A DNA stretch of 54,253 bases, taken from contig VBGM01000020.1 in assembly GCA_005880855.1 (NCBI GenBank), positions 1 through 54,253 of the forward strand, read 5' to 3'. Source of the stretch: Chloroflexota bacterium. GTDB taxonomy: Bacteria > Chloroflexota > Dormibacteria > Dormibacterales > Dormibacteraceae. The notes beneath the pieces were generated by a model. The model saw only the letters and a program-made list of their open reading frames with translations. It was not told where the DNA came from and searched no databases. Of this stretch, positions 44,656-51,926 are shown one piece after another (position 1 is the first letter of the stretch; each line of letters opens with the position of its first letter). The position numbers were made by a program, and so were the translations under genes.

Positions 44656-45095
44656 AGACGACTTTTTCGGAGCGCGATGCCGGGGGCGATCGCGCCCCCG
44701 GCGCCGAGCTCTTGGAGACCTTCCATCACGAACGATCGCTCGGCGATTCGTGGGTGTGGGATGCGCAGGTCGGGCCTGTCAACGTGCTCGGTTCCGAACA
44801 GCAGGATGTCCACATCTATGACGCGGGGACCCCAACGTCGTGTGGGCCTGCGCCCGCCTTCCCGCTCGACTGCCTTCGCAACATTCAGAAGTGAGCGTGG
44901 CGACCCGCGCCAGTCGACCTCCACGACCTGGTTGAGGAAGCGCGGTTGGTCCGTGACGCCCCAGGGCTCGGTTTCTAAGACGCGGCTTTGACGCAGTATC
45001 CGCGCGCCTTTTTGACGGAGCCTGCGCCGCGCCGCGCTGAGGTTCCGCTCACGCCTCCCAACATTCGAGCCCAGCCCAAGGTAGGCGGTGGTCAC
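44652..45095 (-). CDS. folK: 2-amino-4-hydroxy-6-hydroxymethyldihydropteridine pyrophosphokinase
   Basis: A 147-aa folate enzyme that pyrophosphorylates hydroxymethyldihydropterin. The start [19 protein letters not shown], the block [19 protein letters not shown], and [13 protein letters not shown] with [17 protein letters not shown] are diagnostic. The GTG start overlaps folP by 4 nt. The frame is open far upstream inside folP but only as an overlapping shadow. folB and folE are not in the window. Confidence 0.93.
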   Translation of the reverse strand: MTTAYLGLGSNVGRRERNLSAARRRLRQKGARILRQSRVLETEPWGVTDQPRFLNQVVEVDWRGSPRSLLNVAKAVEREGGRRPTRRWGPRVIDVDILLFGTEHVDRPDLRIPHPRIAERSFVMEGLQELGAGGAIAPGIALRKSRL

Positions 45096-45901
45096 TTCAT
45101 TCGGTCTGCGACGCGTACCACCCTCATCATCTCCTGCACGTCGTGGACTCGAACCACGTCTGCGCCGCGCAGGATGGCTGCTGTCACGGTTGCGGCTGTG
45201 CCCTCCAGCCTTGCGCTCACGGGAAGGTCGAGGAGCTTGCCGACGAACGATTTGCGTGACGTGCCGATCAGCACGGGCTGCCCAAGCTCTCGCAGCTCTT
45301 CCAGCCTGCGCATGACCTCCCAGTTCTGGTTCGCCGTCTTGCCGAAACCGATGCCGGGGTCGACGATGATGTGCGCGCGCCGCACGCCGGCGGCCGTGGC
45401 GGCGGCGACCGATGCCCGGAGGAATCGCTTGACCTCGGCCATCAGGTCGCCCGCGTAGTCGGTGCCTTCCTGGTTGTGCATCACCACGAGCGCGCATTTG
45501 TGACGCGAAGCAAGGTCGGCCAGGCCAGGGGAACGAACCAGGCCCCAGACGTCATTGATGATCGTCGCCCCCGCCGCGACAGCTGCCTCGGCAACCTCCA
45601 GCTTGTACGTGTCGATGGAGACGGCCACCGACGATTGCTCCGAAAGGCGCTTGACGACCTCCTCAGTGCGCGCGATCTCTTCGGCCGCGGAAATTGGGAC
45701 GTGTCCAGGCCGGGTCGATTCGCCGCCGACATCCAGAATGTCGGCGCCTTCGGCTGCCATGCGCAGCCCCTGCGCCACAGCGGCGTCGCGATCGTCGCCG
45801 AGCCCGTCGCCGCTGAAGGAATCCGGCGTGACGTTGACGATGCCCATAACGTAGGTGCGGCTGCCCCAATCGAACCGGTGCCCACCGATCTCCGCGATCA
45901 C
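45092..45901 (-). CDS. folP: Dihydropteroate synthase
   Basis: A protein of about 269 aa condensing pterin pyrophosphate with p-aminobenzoate. Motifs: YVMGIVNVTPDSFSGDG, ADILDVGGESTRPGH, INDVWGL, IIVDPGIGFGKTANQNWEVM and IGTSRKSFVGKLL. The GTG start is chosen because GATAAT lies 6 nt before it; an ATG 13 codons upstream is also in frame but would overlap the divergent murE start codon by two nt and lies before this -10 box. It forms a folP-folK unit. Confidence 0.93.
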   Translation of the reverse strand: MIAEIGGHRFDWGSRTYVMGIVNVTPDSFSGDGLGDDRDAAVAQGLRMAAEGADILDVGGESTRPGHVPISAAEEIARTEEVVKRLSEQSSVAVSIDTYKLEVAEAAVAAGATIINDVWGLVRSPGLADLASRHKCALVVMHNQEGTDYAGDLMAEVKRFLRASVAAATAAGVRRAHIIVDPGIGFGKTANQNWEVMRRLEELRELGQPVLIGTSRKSFVGKLLDLPVSARLEGTAATVTAAILRGADVVRVHDVQEMMRVVRVADRMK

Positions 45902-45907
45902 GCAGCG

Positions 45908-45913
45908 ATTATC
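45908..45913 (-). promoter_or_regulatory. -10-like box of folP (leaderless arrangement)
   Basis: GATAAT on the minus strand, 6 nt before the GTG. It sits within the 37-nt gap to the divergent murE start and supports the shorter folP form. Confidence 0.5.
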
Positions 45914-45938
45914 CAACCCCGTATCCTCCACACCTGAC

Positions 45939-47426
45939 ATGAGGCTCGACGACCTGGCGCGCGGCGTGCCCGGGGCAGTGCTCGAAGGCGATGGCAGCGT
46001 CGAGGTCACCGGCATCGCTTACGACTCGCGACACGTCAAGCGCGGCGACCTGTTCGTGGCTGTCGCCGGCATCCACGCAGACGGCCACGCATACGCCGGC
46101 GATGCTGCCGGCGCCGGCGCAGTGGCCGTAGCCATCGAGCGGCCTGTTGCTCTGCCTACCGGCCTGCCCGTCGTGAAGGTCCCGTCCACTCGCACCGGAC
46201 TGGCCGAGATCGCCGCGGAGTTCTACGGACGGCCCTCGCGTCTTCTTTATGTGGCGGGGATCACAGGCACCGACGGCAAGACGACCGTGACGCACATGGC
46301 CGAGCACGTGCTGATGGCCGGCGGAGTGCTCGCCGGGGCGATGAGCACGGTCGCGTTCTCAGTCAGCGGCGCCGAGACGGACAACACCAGCGGCCAGACG
46401 ACGACCGAGGCGCCGCAGGTGCAGGACTGGCTGCGGCGGATGGTCGACGCCGGCGTGAAATGTGCGGTGATCGAGACCACCTCACATGCGCTCGTCCAGG
46501 ATCGCGTCCTCGCTTGCGACTTCGATGTCGCGGCGTTCACCAATGTGGGCCACGACCACATGGACTATCACGCCACGTGGGAGGCCTACCTGGAGGCGAA
46601 GGCTCGCCTGATCGACCTCGCCGCGTCCGGAGCCGGCAAGGGCATCGAGAAGACGGCCGTGCTCAACCGCGACGACCCGAGCTTCGAGCGGCTGTCACGC
46701 CGCCCGATCCAGCGAAGATGGACGTACGGCCTGACCACAGCCTCGGACCTGCACCCGCTCGACCTGACGATGACCGCCACCGGCTCGCGGTTCCGGCTCA
46801 AGACTCCGCTCGGCGAGACGGAAGTGGCGCTGGCTGTGCCCGCGCGGTTCAACGTGTACAACGCGCTCTGTGCTGCGGGCGTGTGCCTGGCCATGGGCGT
46901 CCCGGCCGAAGAGATCGGGCCCGGCCTCGCCGGTTTCGATGGGGTGCGCGGCCGTCTCGAACGCGTCGACCTCGGCCAGGACTTCAGCGTCTTCATCGAC
47001 TTCGCTCACTCGGCGGGAGCGCTGGCGAGCGCGCTTGCGGAGCTCCGGCCGTACACACGCGGGCGCTTGATCGCGGTTTTCGGCTCCACCGCGCGCTCCG
47101 ACCACGATCGTCCCGGCATGGGCAAGGCGGCCGGCGACCTCGCCGATTTTTTCATCATCACAACGGACGACCCACTACGAGAAGACCCGGCGGAGATCGC
47201 ACGCGACGTGCAATCCGGAGTGGTCGGCAAAGCCCCGGGCAAGGATTACGAGATCGTGCTCGACCGGCAGGCCGCGATCAGGCGTGCGATCGACGTCGCA
47301 CGTCCGGGGGACACGGTTCTCCTGGCCGGGAAGGGGCACGAGCGCACCATGCAGATGGCAGAGGGATCGCAGCCGTGGGACGAACGAGTCGAGGCCGAGG
47401 CGGCGATCAGAGAGAAACTGCGCTAA
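45939..47426 (+). CDS. murE: UDP-MurNAc-tripeptide synthetase MurE, non-DAP-type motif
   Basis: A 495-aa Mur ligase adding the third residue of the peptidoglycan stem. Motifs: DSRHVKRGDLFVAV (UDP-sugar site), ATP loop GITGTDGKTTVTHM, ETTSHALVQDRV, FTNVGHDHMDYH, the carbamylated-Lys region YLEAKARLI, DFAHSAGALASAL and LLAGKGHERTMQM. In diaminopimelate-using MurE a DNPR motif contacts the substrate; here the same place reads D410-D-P-L, so Arg is missing. This suggests another third residue, such as Lys or Orn. It is alone rather than in a division cluster, diverges from folP, and its stop overlaps the thiS stop at CTAA. Confidence 0.93.
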   Translation: MRLDDLARGVPGAVLEGDGSVEVTGIAYDSRHVKRGDLFVAVAGIHADGHAYAGDAAGAGAVAVAIERPVALPTGLPVVKVPSTRTGLAEIAAEFYGRPSRLLYVAGITGTDGKTTVTHMAEHVLMAGGVLAGAMSTVAFSVSGAETDNTSGQTTTEAPQVQDWLRRMVDAGVKCAVIETTSHALVQDRVLACDFDVAAFTNVGHDHMDYHATWEAYLEAKARLIDLAASGAGKGIEKTAVLNRDDPSFERLSRRPIQRRWTYGLTTASDLHPLDLTMTATGSRFRLKTPLGETEVALAVPARFNVYNALCAAGVCLAMGVPAEEIGPGLAGFDGVRGRLERVDLGQDFSVFIDFAHSAGALASALAELRPYTRGRLIAVFGSTARSDHDRPGMGKAAGDLADFFIITTDDPLREDPAEIARDVQSGVVGKAPGKDYEIVLDRQAAIRRAIDVARPGDTVLLAGKGHERTMQMAEGSQPWDERVEAEAAIREKLR

Positions 47427-47626
47427 CCGCCGCCAACCATCCGCACTATCTCGACCACGTCGCCGTCTTGGAGCTCTGCATCCGCGTAGCTCGATCGCTC
47501 GATGATGACGCCGTTGTGCTCGACCGCGACCGCGCGCGGGCTCACTTCGAGTGTTTCGAGATAGGCAAGCAACGACGTCGGCTTTTCCAGCTCGACGCGT
47601 TTGCCGTTGACCTGCAACACGATCAT
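47423..47626 (-). CDS. thiS: Sulfur carrier protein ThiS
   Basis: A 67-aa ubiquitin-like protein. It begins MIVLQVNGKRVELEKP and ends RMVGGG, with the Gly-Gly terminus that is adenylated and thiocarboxylated to deliver sulfur for the thiamine thiazole. The ATG overlaps the thiE stop by 4 nt. ThiF and ThiO are not nearby. Confidence 0.9.
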   Translation of the reverse strand: MIVLQVNGKRVELEKPTSLLAYLETLEVSPRAVAVEHNGVIIERSSYADAELQDGDVVEIVRMVGGG

Positions 47627-48129
47627 TTGAAGAGGCTGATGGCCGCATACCCCGCCGCGCCGGCTTCGTGGCTTTGCGTGATGCGCTCCTCGGTGACGCC
47701 GCCGATGGCGAGGACAGGAATCCTCAGGGCGTGGCACACCCTCGCCAGCATCTCGATGCCGGCCGGCGGCGAGCCCGGATGACTCGGGCTGGGCCAGACC
47801 GGTCCGAAGATCACGTAGTCGGCGCCTTCGTCTTCGGCGCGCAGCGCAGTCTCGAGGGAGTGGACTGAGCGGCCCACCAGGCGTTCGTGGAGCAGCCGGC
47901 GAGCAGCGGCGGTCGGGATGTCGTTCTCCGGCAGGTTGACTCCGGCTCCGCCTGCGGCCAGGACGATGTCGCACCTCGAGCTGACGACAACGGGCACTGG
48001 CGACGACGCGACGAGGGACGTGGCTTCCCCTGCGATCTCGCGCGCGTTCGCCTGCGGGGCACGAACCTGGATGATGGTGGCGCGTCCCGCGGCTTTCAAT
48101 CCGTCGCGCGCGTTAGTGACGATCGCCAT
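47623..48129 (-). CDS. ThiE/TenI-family protein (thiamine phosphate synthase-like), atypical
   Basis: A 168-aa TIM-barrel protein, shorter than typical ThiE (about 210 aa). Recognisable blocks are TIIQVRAPQ (strand with the pyrophosphate-binding R-x-K normally), GAGVNLPENDIPTAAARRLL (normally G-V-H-L-G-Q-x-D), GADYVIFGPVWPSPSHPG (normally GP-x-x-T-x-T-K) and LAIGGVTEERI. Several residues conserved in ThiE are replaced: Lys after R by Pro/Ala context, His by Asn, and the Lys of the T-K motif by His. It may be a TenI-like thiazole tautomerase or a decaying ThiE. It lies between thiG and thiS and overlaps thiS by 4 nt. Confidence 0.75.
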   Translation of the reverse strand: MAIVTNARDGLKAAGRATIIQVRAPQANAREIAGEATSLVASSPVPVVVSSRCDIVLAAGGAGVNLPENDIPTAAARRLLHERLVGRSVHSLETALRAEDEGADYVIFGPVWPSPSHPGSPPAGIEMLARVCHALRIPVLAIGGVTEERITQSHEAGAAGYAAISLFK

Positions 48130-48143
48130 CGCGGCTGGGGTGA

Positions 48144-48919
48144 CTAGCCGGCCGGGCGCGATATGCCCTCGGTCGGCGAGCTCGGGCTCGCATGCTCGCG
48201 CTTTTCGATCAAGCCCGCCGAATACGCCTTGCGGCCGGCCTCCACCCCGCCCGCGATCGCCTCAGCCATGAGCTGAAAATCCTGCGCCAACGCGATAACG
48301 GTATTGACCAGGACTGCGTCGGCGCCAATCTCCATGGCGAGCCGATACCTGCGTCGACCACGACAGGAATGCCCGCCTGCTCGACGATGATCCGGATCTG
48401 CTCCAGCGTCTGCAGCCCCTGCGCCGACCCGATCGGTGACCCCAGCGGCATGACTGTGACGGTGCCGATCTCCTCGAGCTTCCGGGCGAGCACCGGGTCG
48501 GCGTTGATGTACGGCAGCACCTTGAAGCCTTCCGTCACCAACGACCGCGCTGCCTTAAGGGTTTCCTCCGGGTCGGGAAACAGGTAACGCGGGTCGGGTA
48601 TGACCTCGAGCTTCACCCACTCCGACAGGCCCATCGACCGCGCGAGGCGAGCGATGCGGATCGCCTCGTCGGCGGTGCGGCAGCCGGCGGTGTTCGGAAG
48701 AATGCGGTATCGCTTCCAGTCAATGACGTCGAGGATGGTCTTGGTCTTGGGGTTGTCCAGGTCGAGGCGGCGCAGTGCCACCGTGACGAGCTCGCACCCG
48801 GATGCTTCGAGCGCCGCCAGCATCGTTTCGTTGTCGGCGTACTTGCCGGTGCCAAGAAACAGGCGCGAGCGGAGCTCGACGCCTGCGATGACGAGGCGGT
48901 CGGCCGTTGCGGTCTGCAC
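48144..48919 (-). pseudogene. thiG: Thiazole synthase ThiG, frameshifted
   Basis: The first frame, from a GTG, gives normal ThiG: LFLGTGKYADNETMLAAL, NTAGCRTADEAIRIARL, WVKLEVIPD with the catalytic Lys, [25 protein letters not shown] and VVVDAGIGS. There it breaks off into unrelated sequence. The rest of the protein continues in another frame as [19 protein letters not shown]...[11 protein letters not shown], down to the stop at the low-coordinate end. About seven codons expected between GIGS and MEIGA are missing except 2 nt, a loss of 19 nt. The two final strands and phosphate-binding loops are therefore not made in one chain. Either a true inactivating deletion or an assembly error. TAAGCT lies 6 nt before the GTG, as in other leaderless genes here. 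Confidence 0.85.
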
Positions 48920-48956
48920 GAATTCAGCTTAGATGGTCGCTGACTTAGTTCGGATC

Positions 48957-49014
48957 TCCCCATCCCGTCGTCGCCCTTCGGGCGAGGCCGGACTTCCCCA
49001 CATGTGGGGAAGGA
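48957..49014. repeat. GC-rich palindromes, REP-like element copy 4
   Basis: After CTCCCCATCCC a short hairpin GCCCTTCGGGC is followed by a perfect 20-bp palindrome at 48993-49012 (CTTCCCCACA and its mirror TGTGGGGAAG). It fills the spacer between the Nudix gene and thiG, both on the minus strand, and may terminate the Nudix transcript as well as being a dispersed repeat. Confidence 0.6.
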
Positions 49015-49047
49015 GGTGCTTGGCCGAACTTTCTCGGCTGGGCCCTT

Positions 49048-49473
49048 CTAGAGGTCTTGCTGCTCCAGCAGCTTCCTGTCGCGCGGGTAGGTCAGGCGCT
49101 TGATGGCGTCGGCGACCGACAGCCAGGCCAGCTTGTCGACCTCGATGCCGGCTCGGAACCGCCCGCTCTTGACCTCCATGAGCCAGTAGCAGGCGACCTT
49201 GTCGCGGCCGCGCCGGTCGACGTACGCCGTGCATCCGAGCGGGCGCTGGATCTCGCAGCGAAGCCCCGTCTCTTCCCTGACCTCGCGCAGCGCGCAGTCC
49301 TCAGGCGACTCGTCGGGCTCGACCTTGCCCTTGGGCAAGGTCCAGTCGTCGTAGGCCGGGCGGTGGATGATTGCCAGTTCAGTTTTGCCCGACGCGCCGG
49401 TCCGGCACACGATGCCGCCTGCGGCCCTGATGACGTTCACATCGGTCAACTCGAGAATTTTTGTTGCCACCAT
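49048..49473 (-). CDS. Nudix hydrolase
   Basis: A 141-aa Nudix enzyme hydrolysing a nucleoside-diphosphate-linked substrate. The Nudix box is complete: G-KVEPD-E-SPEDCAL-REVREETGL. The block AAGGIVCRTG and the Trp in YDDWTLPKGK are like those in MutT/Ap4A-type members. AAGGAG lies just before the ATG; the GTG directly after it would have better spacing. Single gene between the palindromic spacer and pit. Substrate not determinable. Confidence 0.9.
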   Translation of the reverse strand: MVATKILELTDVNVIRAAGGIVCRTGASGKTELAIIHRPAYDDWTLPKGKVEPDESPEDCALREVREETGLRCEIQRPLGCTAYVDRRGRDKVACYWLMEVKSGRFRAGIEVDKLAWLSVADAIKRLTYPRDRKLLEQQDL

Positions 49474-49589
49474 TGCTCCTTCGTCTGCTGAGATGCCGCT
49501 CTTAGATGTATGCAGTACCAGCTGATGAAACCAACGTGATGGTGCGAGTTTAACGCGAGAAGCGTCCCATCGACCAGTTAAACAGTGAC

Positions 49590-50609
49590 TCATCCATGAA
49601 GCCCGGCGGTGTGGAGGATCGCGAACGCAACCCACGCAATGATCGCTGCTGCAGGGATCGTGACGAGCCAAGCGGTCGCGATGGTCGCACCAAGTCCCCA
49701 ACTCACGGCCGAGAGCTTTCTAGTCACACCGACCCCCATCACGGACCCAGTGATCACATGTGTCGTGCTCACGGGTAGACCGATCAGAGTCGCGCCCTGG
49801 ATGACGCTTGCGCCCATCAGCTGTGCGGTCAGGCCAGTGGCCGGCTCTAGCTTGATGATGCTCCAGCCCAGGGTCCGGATGATGCGCCAGCCGCCGGCGT
49901 AGGTACCGAATGCGATGGCCACCGCGGATAGAACTACGACCCAGATGGGAACTTGGAACTTCGTCAGATTGCCCGACGCGACCAAGGCGAGCGTGATCGC
50001 GGCCATGGTCTTCTGGGCGTCATTGGCGCCATGCGAATAGGAGAGGAAGGCAGAGGTCAGCACTTGCAGGCCCCGGAATGTGCGATTGACAGGAGCCGGT
50101 CGTAAGCGCAGACGGTGCACGACGAGGATCAGGATGATTGCAAAAATCGCCGAGGCAAGAAAGCCGAGCGGTGGCGAGATGACCAGGCTCGCTACCTGCT
50201 TGCCCAGTGCGGTCCACCTCACCCCGGCGAGGCCACCGGCCGCCGCAATACCCGCGCCACAAAGGCCTCCGATGAGCGCATGGGTAGAGCTACTCGGCAG
50301 TCCTCGGTACCAGGTGATGAGATTCCACGAAATCGCGCCGATCAGGGCCGATATGACCACCACCAAGCCCGGCTTGATGGCGAGAGTGCTCGCGATGGTG
50401 TTGGAGACTTTCGCCTGAAAGAAAGCGACGGTGACTACCGCTCCGACGAGGTTGAAGACGGCTGCCAGCCCGACGGCTACGTGAGGCGAGAGGGCTCGAG
50501 TCGAGATCGACGTGGCGATAGCGTTGGCGGTGTCGTGGAAACCGTTGGTGAAATCGAAGAGAACCGCGACCGCGATCGTTACCCAGAGAAGGATCGAAGT
50601 CTCAGGCAT
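49590..50609 (-). CDS. pit: Low-affinity inorganic phosphate transporter, PiT family
   Basis: A 339-aa membrane transporter with about ten hydrophobic segments and two inverted repeats. Signature sequences are LFDFTNGFHDTANAIATSIST in the first half and SAFLSYSHGANDAQKTMAAIT in the second, each with the G-x-N-D-x-x-like motif; PSSSTHALIGG and PVSTTHVITGS are the paired loops. It imports metal-phosphate complexes by proton symport; PiT carriers also let in arsenate. The start overlaps the DUF47 gene by 8 nt, a common pair. Confidence 0.93.
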   Translation of the reverse strand: MPETSILLWVTIAVAVLFDFTNGFHDTANAIATSISTRALSPHVAVGLAAVFNLVGAVVTVAFFQAKVSNTIASTLAIKPGLVVVISALIGAISWNLITWYRGLPSSSTHALIGGLCGAGIAAAGGLAGVRWTALGKQVASLVISPPLGFLASAIFAIILILVVHRLRLRPAPVNRTFRGLQVLTSAFLSYSHGANDAQKTMAAITLALVASGNLTKFQVPIWVVVLSAVAIAFGTYAGGWRIIRTLGWSIIKLEPATGLTAQLMGASVIQGATLIGLPVSTTHVITGSVMGVGVTRKLSAVSWGLGATIATAWLVTIPAAAIIAWVAFAILHTAGLHG

Positions 50610-51210
50610 TCTTGATCGCGATCGTCTCCATGACGTTCGCGGCGTGTTCGCAGGCGTCCATGGTGGCTTCGAGCAGGTCGTATATGTCCTTCCATTTCAC
50701 CAGTTCGGACGCATCGCGCTCCTTCGAGAACAGTTCCCCGATCGCCGAGCGGGTGAGCCGGTCGCCCTCGTTTTCAAGTCGGTGTATCTCGAGCCGGTGC
50801 GGTTTCAGCTGGGCGAAACCTTCCAGCCGGTCGAGTGCAGCCGCGATCGCGACACCCGCTTTGGCCAGGTATTCCCCCATCTGCTTGGCGGGATCCGAGA
50901 TGGTGTGGATTCGATAAAGGTCGATCTTGTCGCCGGTTTCCTCAGCCAGGTCAACCACATCGTCCAGGCTCGAAGCCAGCAGCAGGATGTCCTCTTGGTC
51001 GATCGGCGTAATGAACGTGCTGTTGACCAGGTTGTGGATCTGATGGGTGGCGTCGTCGCATTCGTGCTCTAGGTCAACCAGGCGAGCATGGCGGCTTTTG
51101 CCTTCCAGGAGGGACTTGCTGAGTTCGGTAAGCGTCTCGCTTACTAGCTCCCCCTGTTCTCGAAACAGGTCAAAGAACCGGTGGCCTCGGGGCAGTGGTA
51201 TGAGTTTCAT
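50602..51210 (-). CDS. DUF47 (PhoU-like) Pit accessory protein, copy 1
   Basis: A 202-aa helical PhoU-like protein (DUF47). It begins MKLIPLPRGHRFFDLFREQGEL and contains LEHECDDATHQIHNLVNSTFITPIDQEDI and EIHRLENEGDRLTRSAIGELF, the two acidic E-x-x-x-D-x2-T motifs that bind metal in PhoU folds. Such proteins sit next to Pit and are thought to gate it. It shares the transcript with pit and diverges from phoU. A close paralogue lies 2.4 kb away. Confidence 0.92.
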   Translation of the reverse strand: MKLIPLPRGHRFFDLFREQGELVSETLTELSKSLLEGKSRHARLVDLEHECDDATHQIHNLVNSTFITPIDQEDILLLASSLDDVVDLAEETGDKIDLYRIHTISDPAKQMGEYLAKAGVAIAAALDRLEGFAQLKPHRLEIHRLENEGDRLTRSAIGELFSKERDASELVKWKDIYDLLEATMDACEHAANVMETIAIKNA

Positions 51211-51245
51211 CGCATCCTCCGGGGGTGAAGGCTAAAGAGACTTGG

Positions 51246-51276
51246 GTTAAGGCGTCGTTAAAGGTGCCTCTAACAT
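51246..51276 (+). promoter_or_regulatory. phoU promoter with Pho-box-like direct repeat
   Basis: GTTAAGG (51246-51252) and GTTAAAGG (51257-51264) are spaced 11 nt start to start, the spacing of PhoB/PhoP-type regulator sites. TAACAT (51271-51276) is the -10 and ends 7 nt before the phoU GTG. The first repeat overlaps the -35 position. OmpR-type proteins, such as the fusion two genes on, bind repeats of this kind. Confidence 0.45.
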
Positions 51277-51283
51277 TCTGGGA

Positions 51284-51910
51284 GTGACCGACGACGTGCT
51301 GCTGGAGTTGGGTCGGCGGGTCGAGGCAGCGCTAACCAACGCTTTGATCGCACTACAACGGCATGACCTGATGCTGGCCGACAAGGTGGTACGAGAAGAT
51401 TTCGAGATCAACCGCCTCCGCTACCAGATCGAAGAGCAGATTACTGCTCGCCTGTCGGGTGGCGATGCCAGCGAGGTCAGGTGGATGGTGGCCGCGCTCT
51501 ACGTGATTTCCGAGCTCGAGCGAATGGGCGATCATGCCGAGGGGATCGCAAAGGTGACCTTGATGCTTGGTCAGAATCCCGCGCTGCCTGTGCCGGCGGT
51601 TGTCAACGAGATGGGCGCCCTGACCATCTCGATCGTAGACCGCACGCTAGCGGCCCTCGATAAGCGCGATGTCAAGGCGGCTCGAGCGCTGTGCCGAGAG
51701 GACGATGAGATTGACTCCATGTACGACCGCGCCTACCAGGAGTTGATCTCAACGATGGTCTCCGACCAAAGGCACATAACCGAGGCGACGTACATGATCT
51801 GGATGACTCATAACCTCGAGCGGATCGCGGACCGAGCTACTAATATCTGCGAGCGGGTGATCTACTTGGTCACGGGCCGCGTGGAGGAATTGAACGTCTC
51901 CAAGTACTGA
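51284..51910 (+). CDS. phoU: Phosphate regulator PhoU
   Basis: A 208-aa protein of two three-helix bundles. The metal-binding motifs are ELERMGDHAEGIAKV in the first half and NLERIADRATNICERV in the second, plus EDFEINRLRYQIEEQI and EDDEIDSMYDRAYQEL. PhoU links phosphate transport to the Pho two-component system. The start is GTG with a -10-like box directly upstream. No pstSCAB genes are seen in the window. It is followed after 16 nt by the OmpR-ArsC fusion, suggesting one operon. Confidence 0.93.
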   Translation: MTDDVLLELGRRVEAALTNALIALQRHDLMLADKVVREDFEINRLRYQIEEQITARLSGGDASEVRWMVAALYVISELERMGDHAEGIAKVTLMLGQNPALPVPAVVNEMGALTISIVDRTLAALDKRDVKAARALCREDDEIDSMYDRAYQELISTMVSDQRHITEATYMIWMTHNLERIADRATNICERVIYLVTGRVEELNVSKY

Positions 51911-51926
51911 GGCAGGCCGCGCTCGT

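Noticed and set aside
48920-49047. TPP riboswitch in front of the thi genes
   Set aside because: The conserved CTGAGA and ACC(T)GA(A/T)C-type TPP motifs are not present in the 128 nt; the spacer is taken by palindromes and thiG seems leaderless.
49548-49583. GTTTAAC/GTTAAAC inverted repeat between pit and the Nudix gene as an operator
   Set aside because: Arms are only 7 bp with 22 nt between, and no similar site occurs before the other phosphate genes in the same form.
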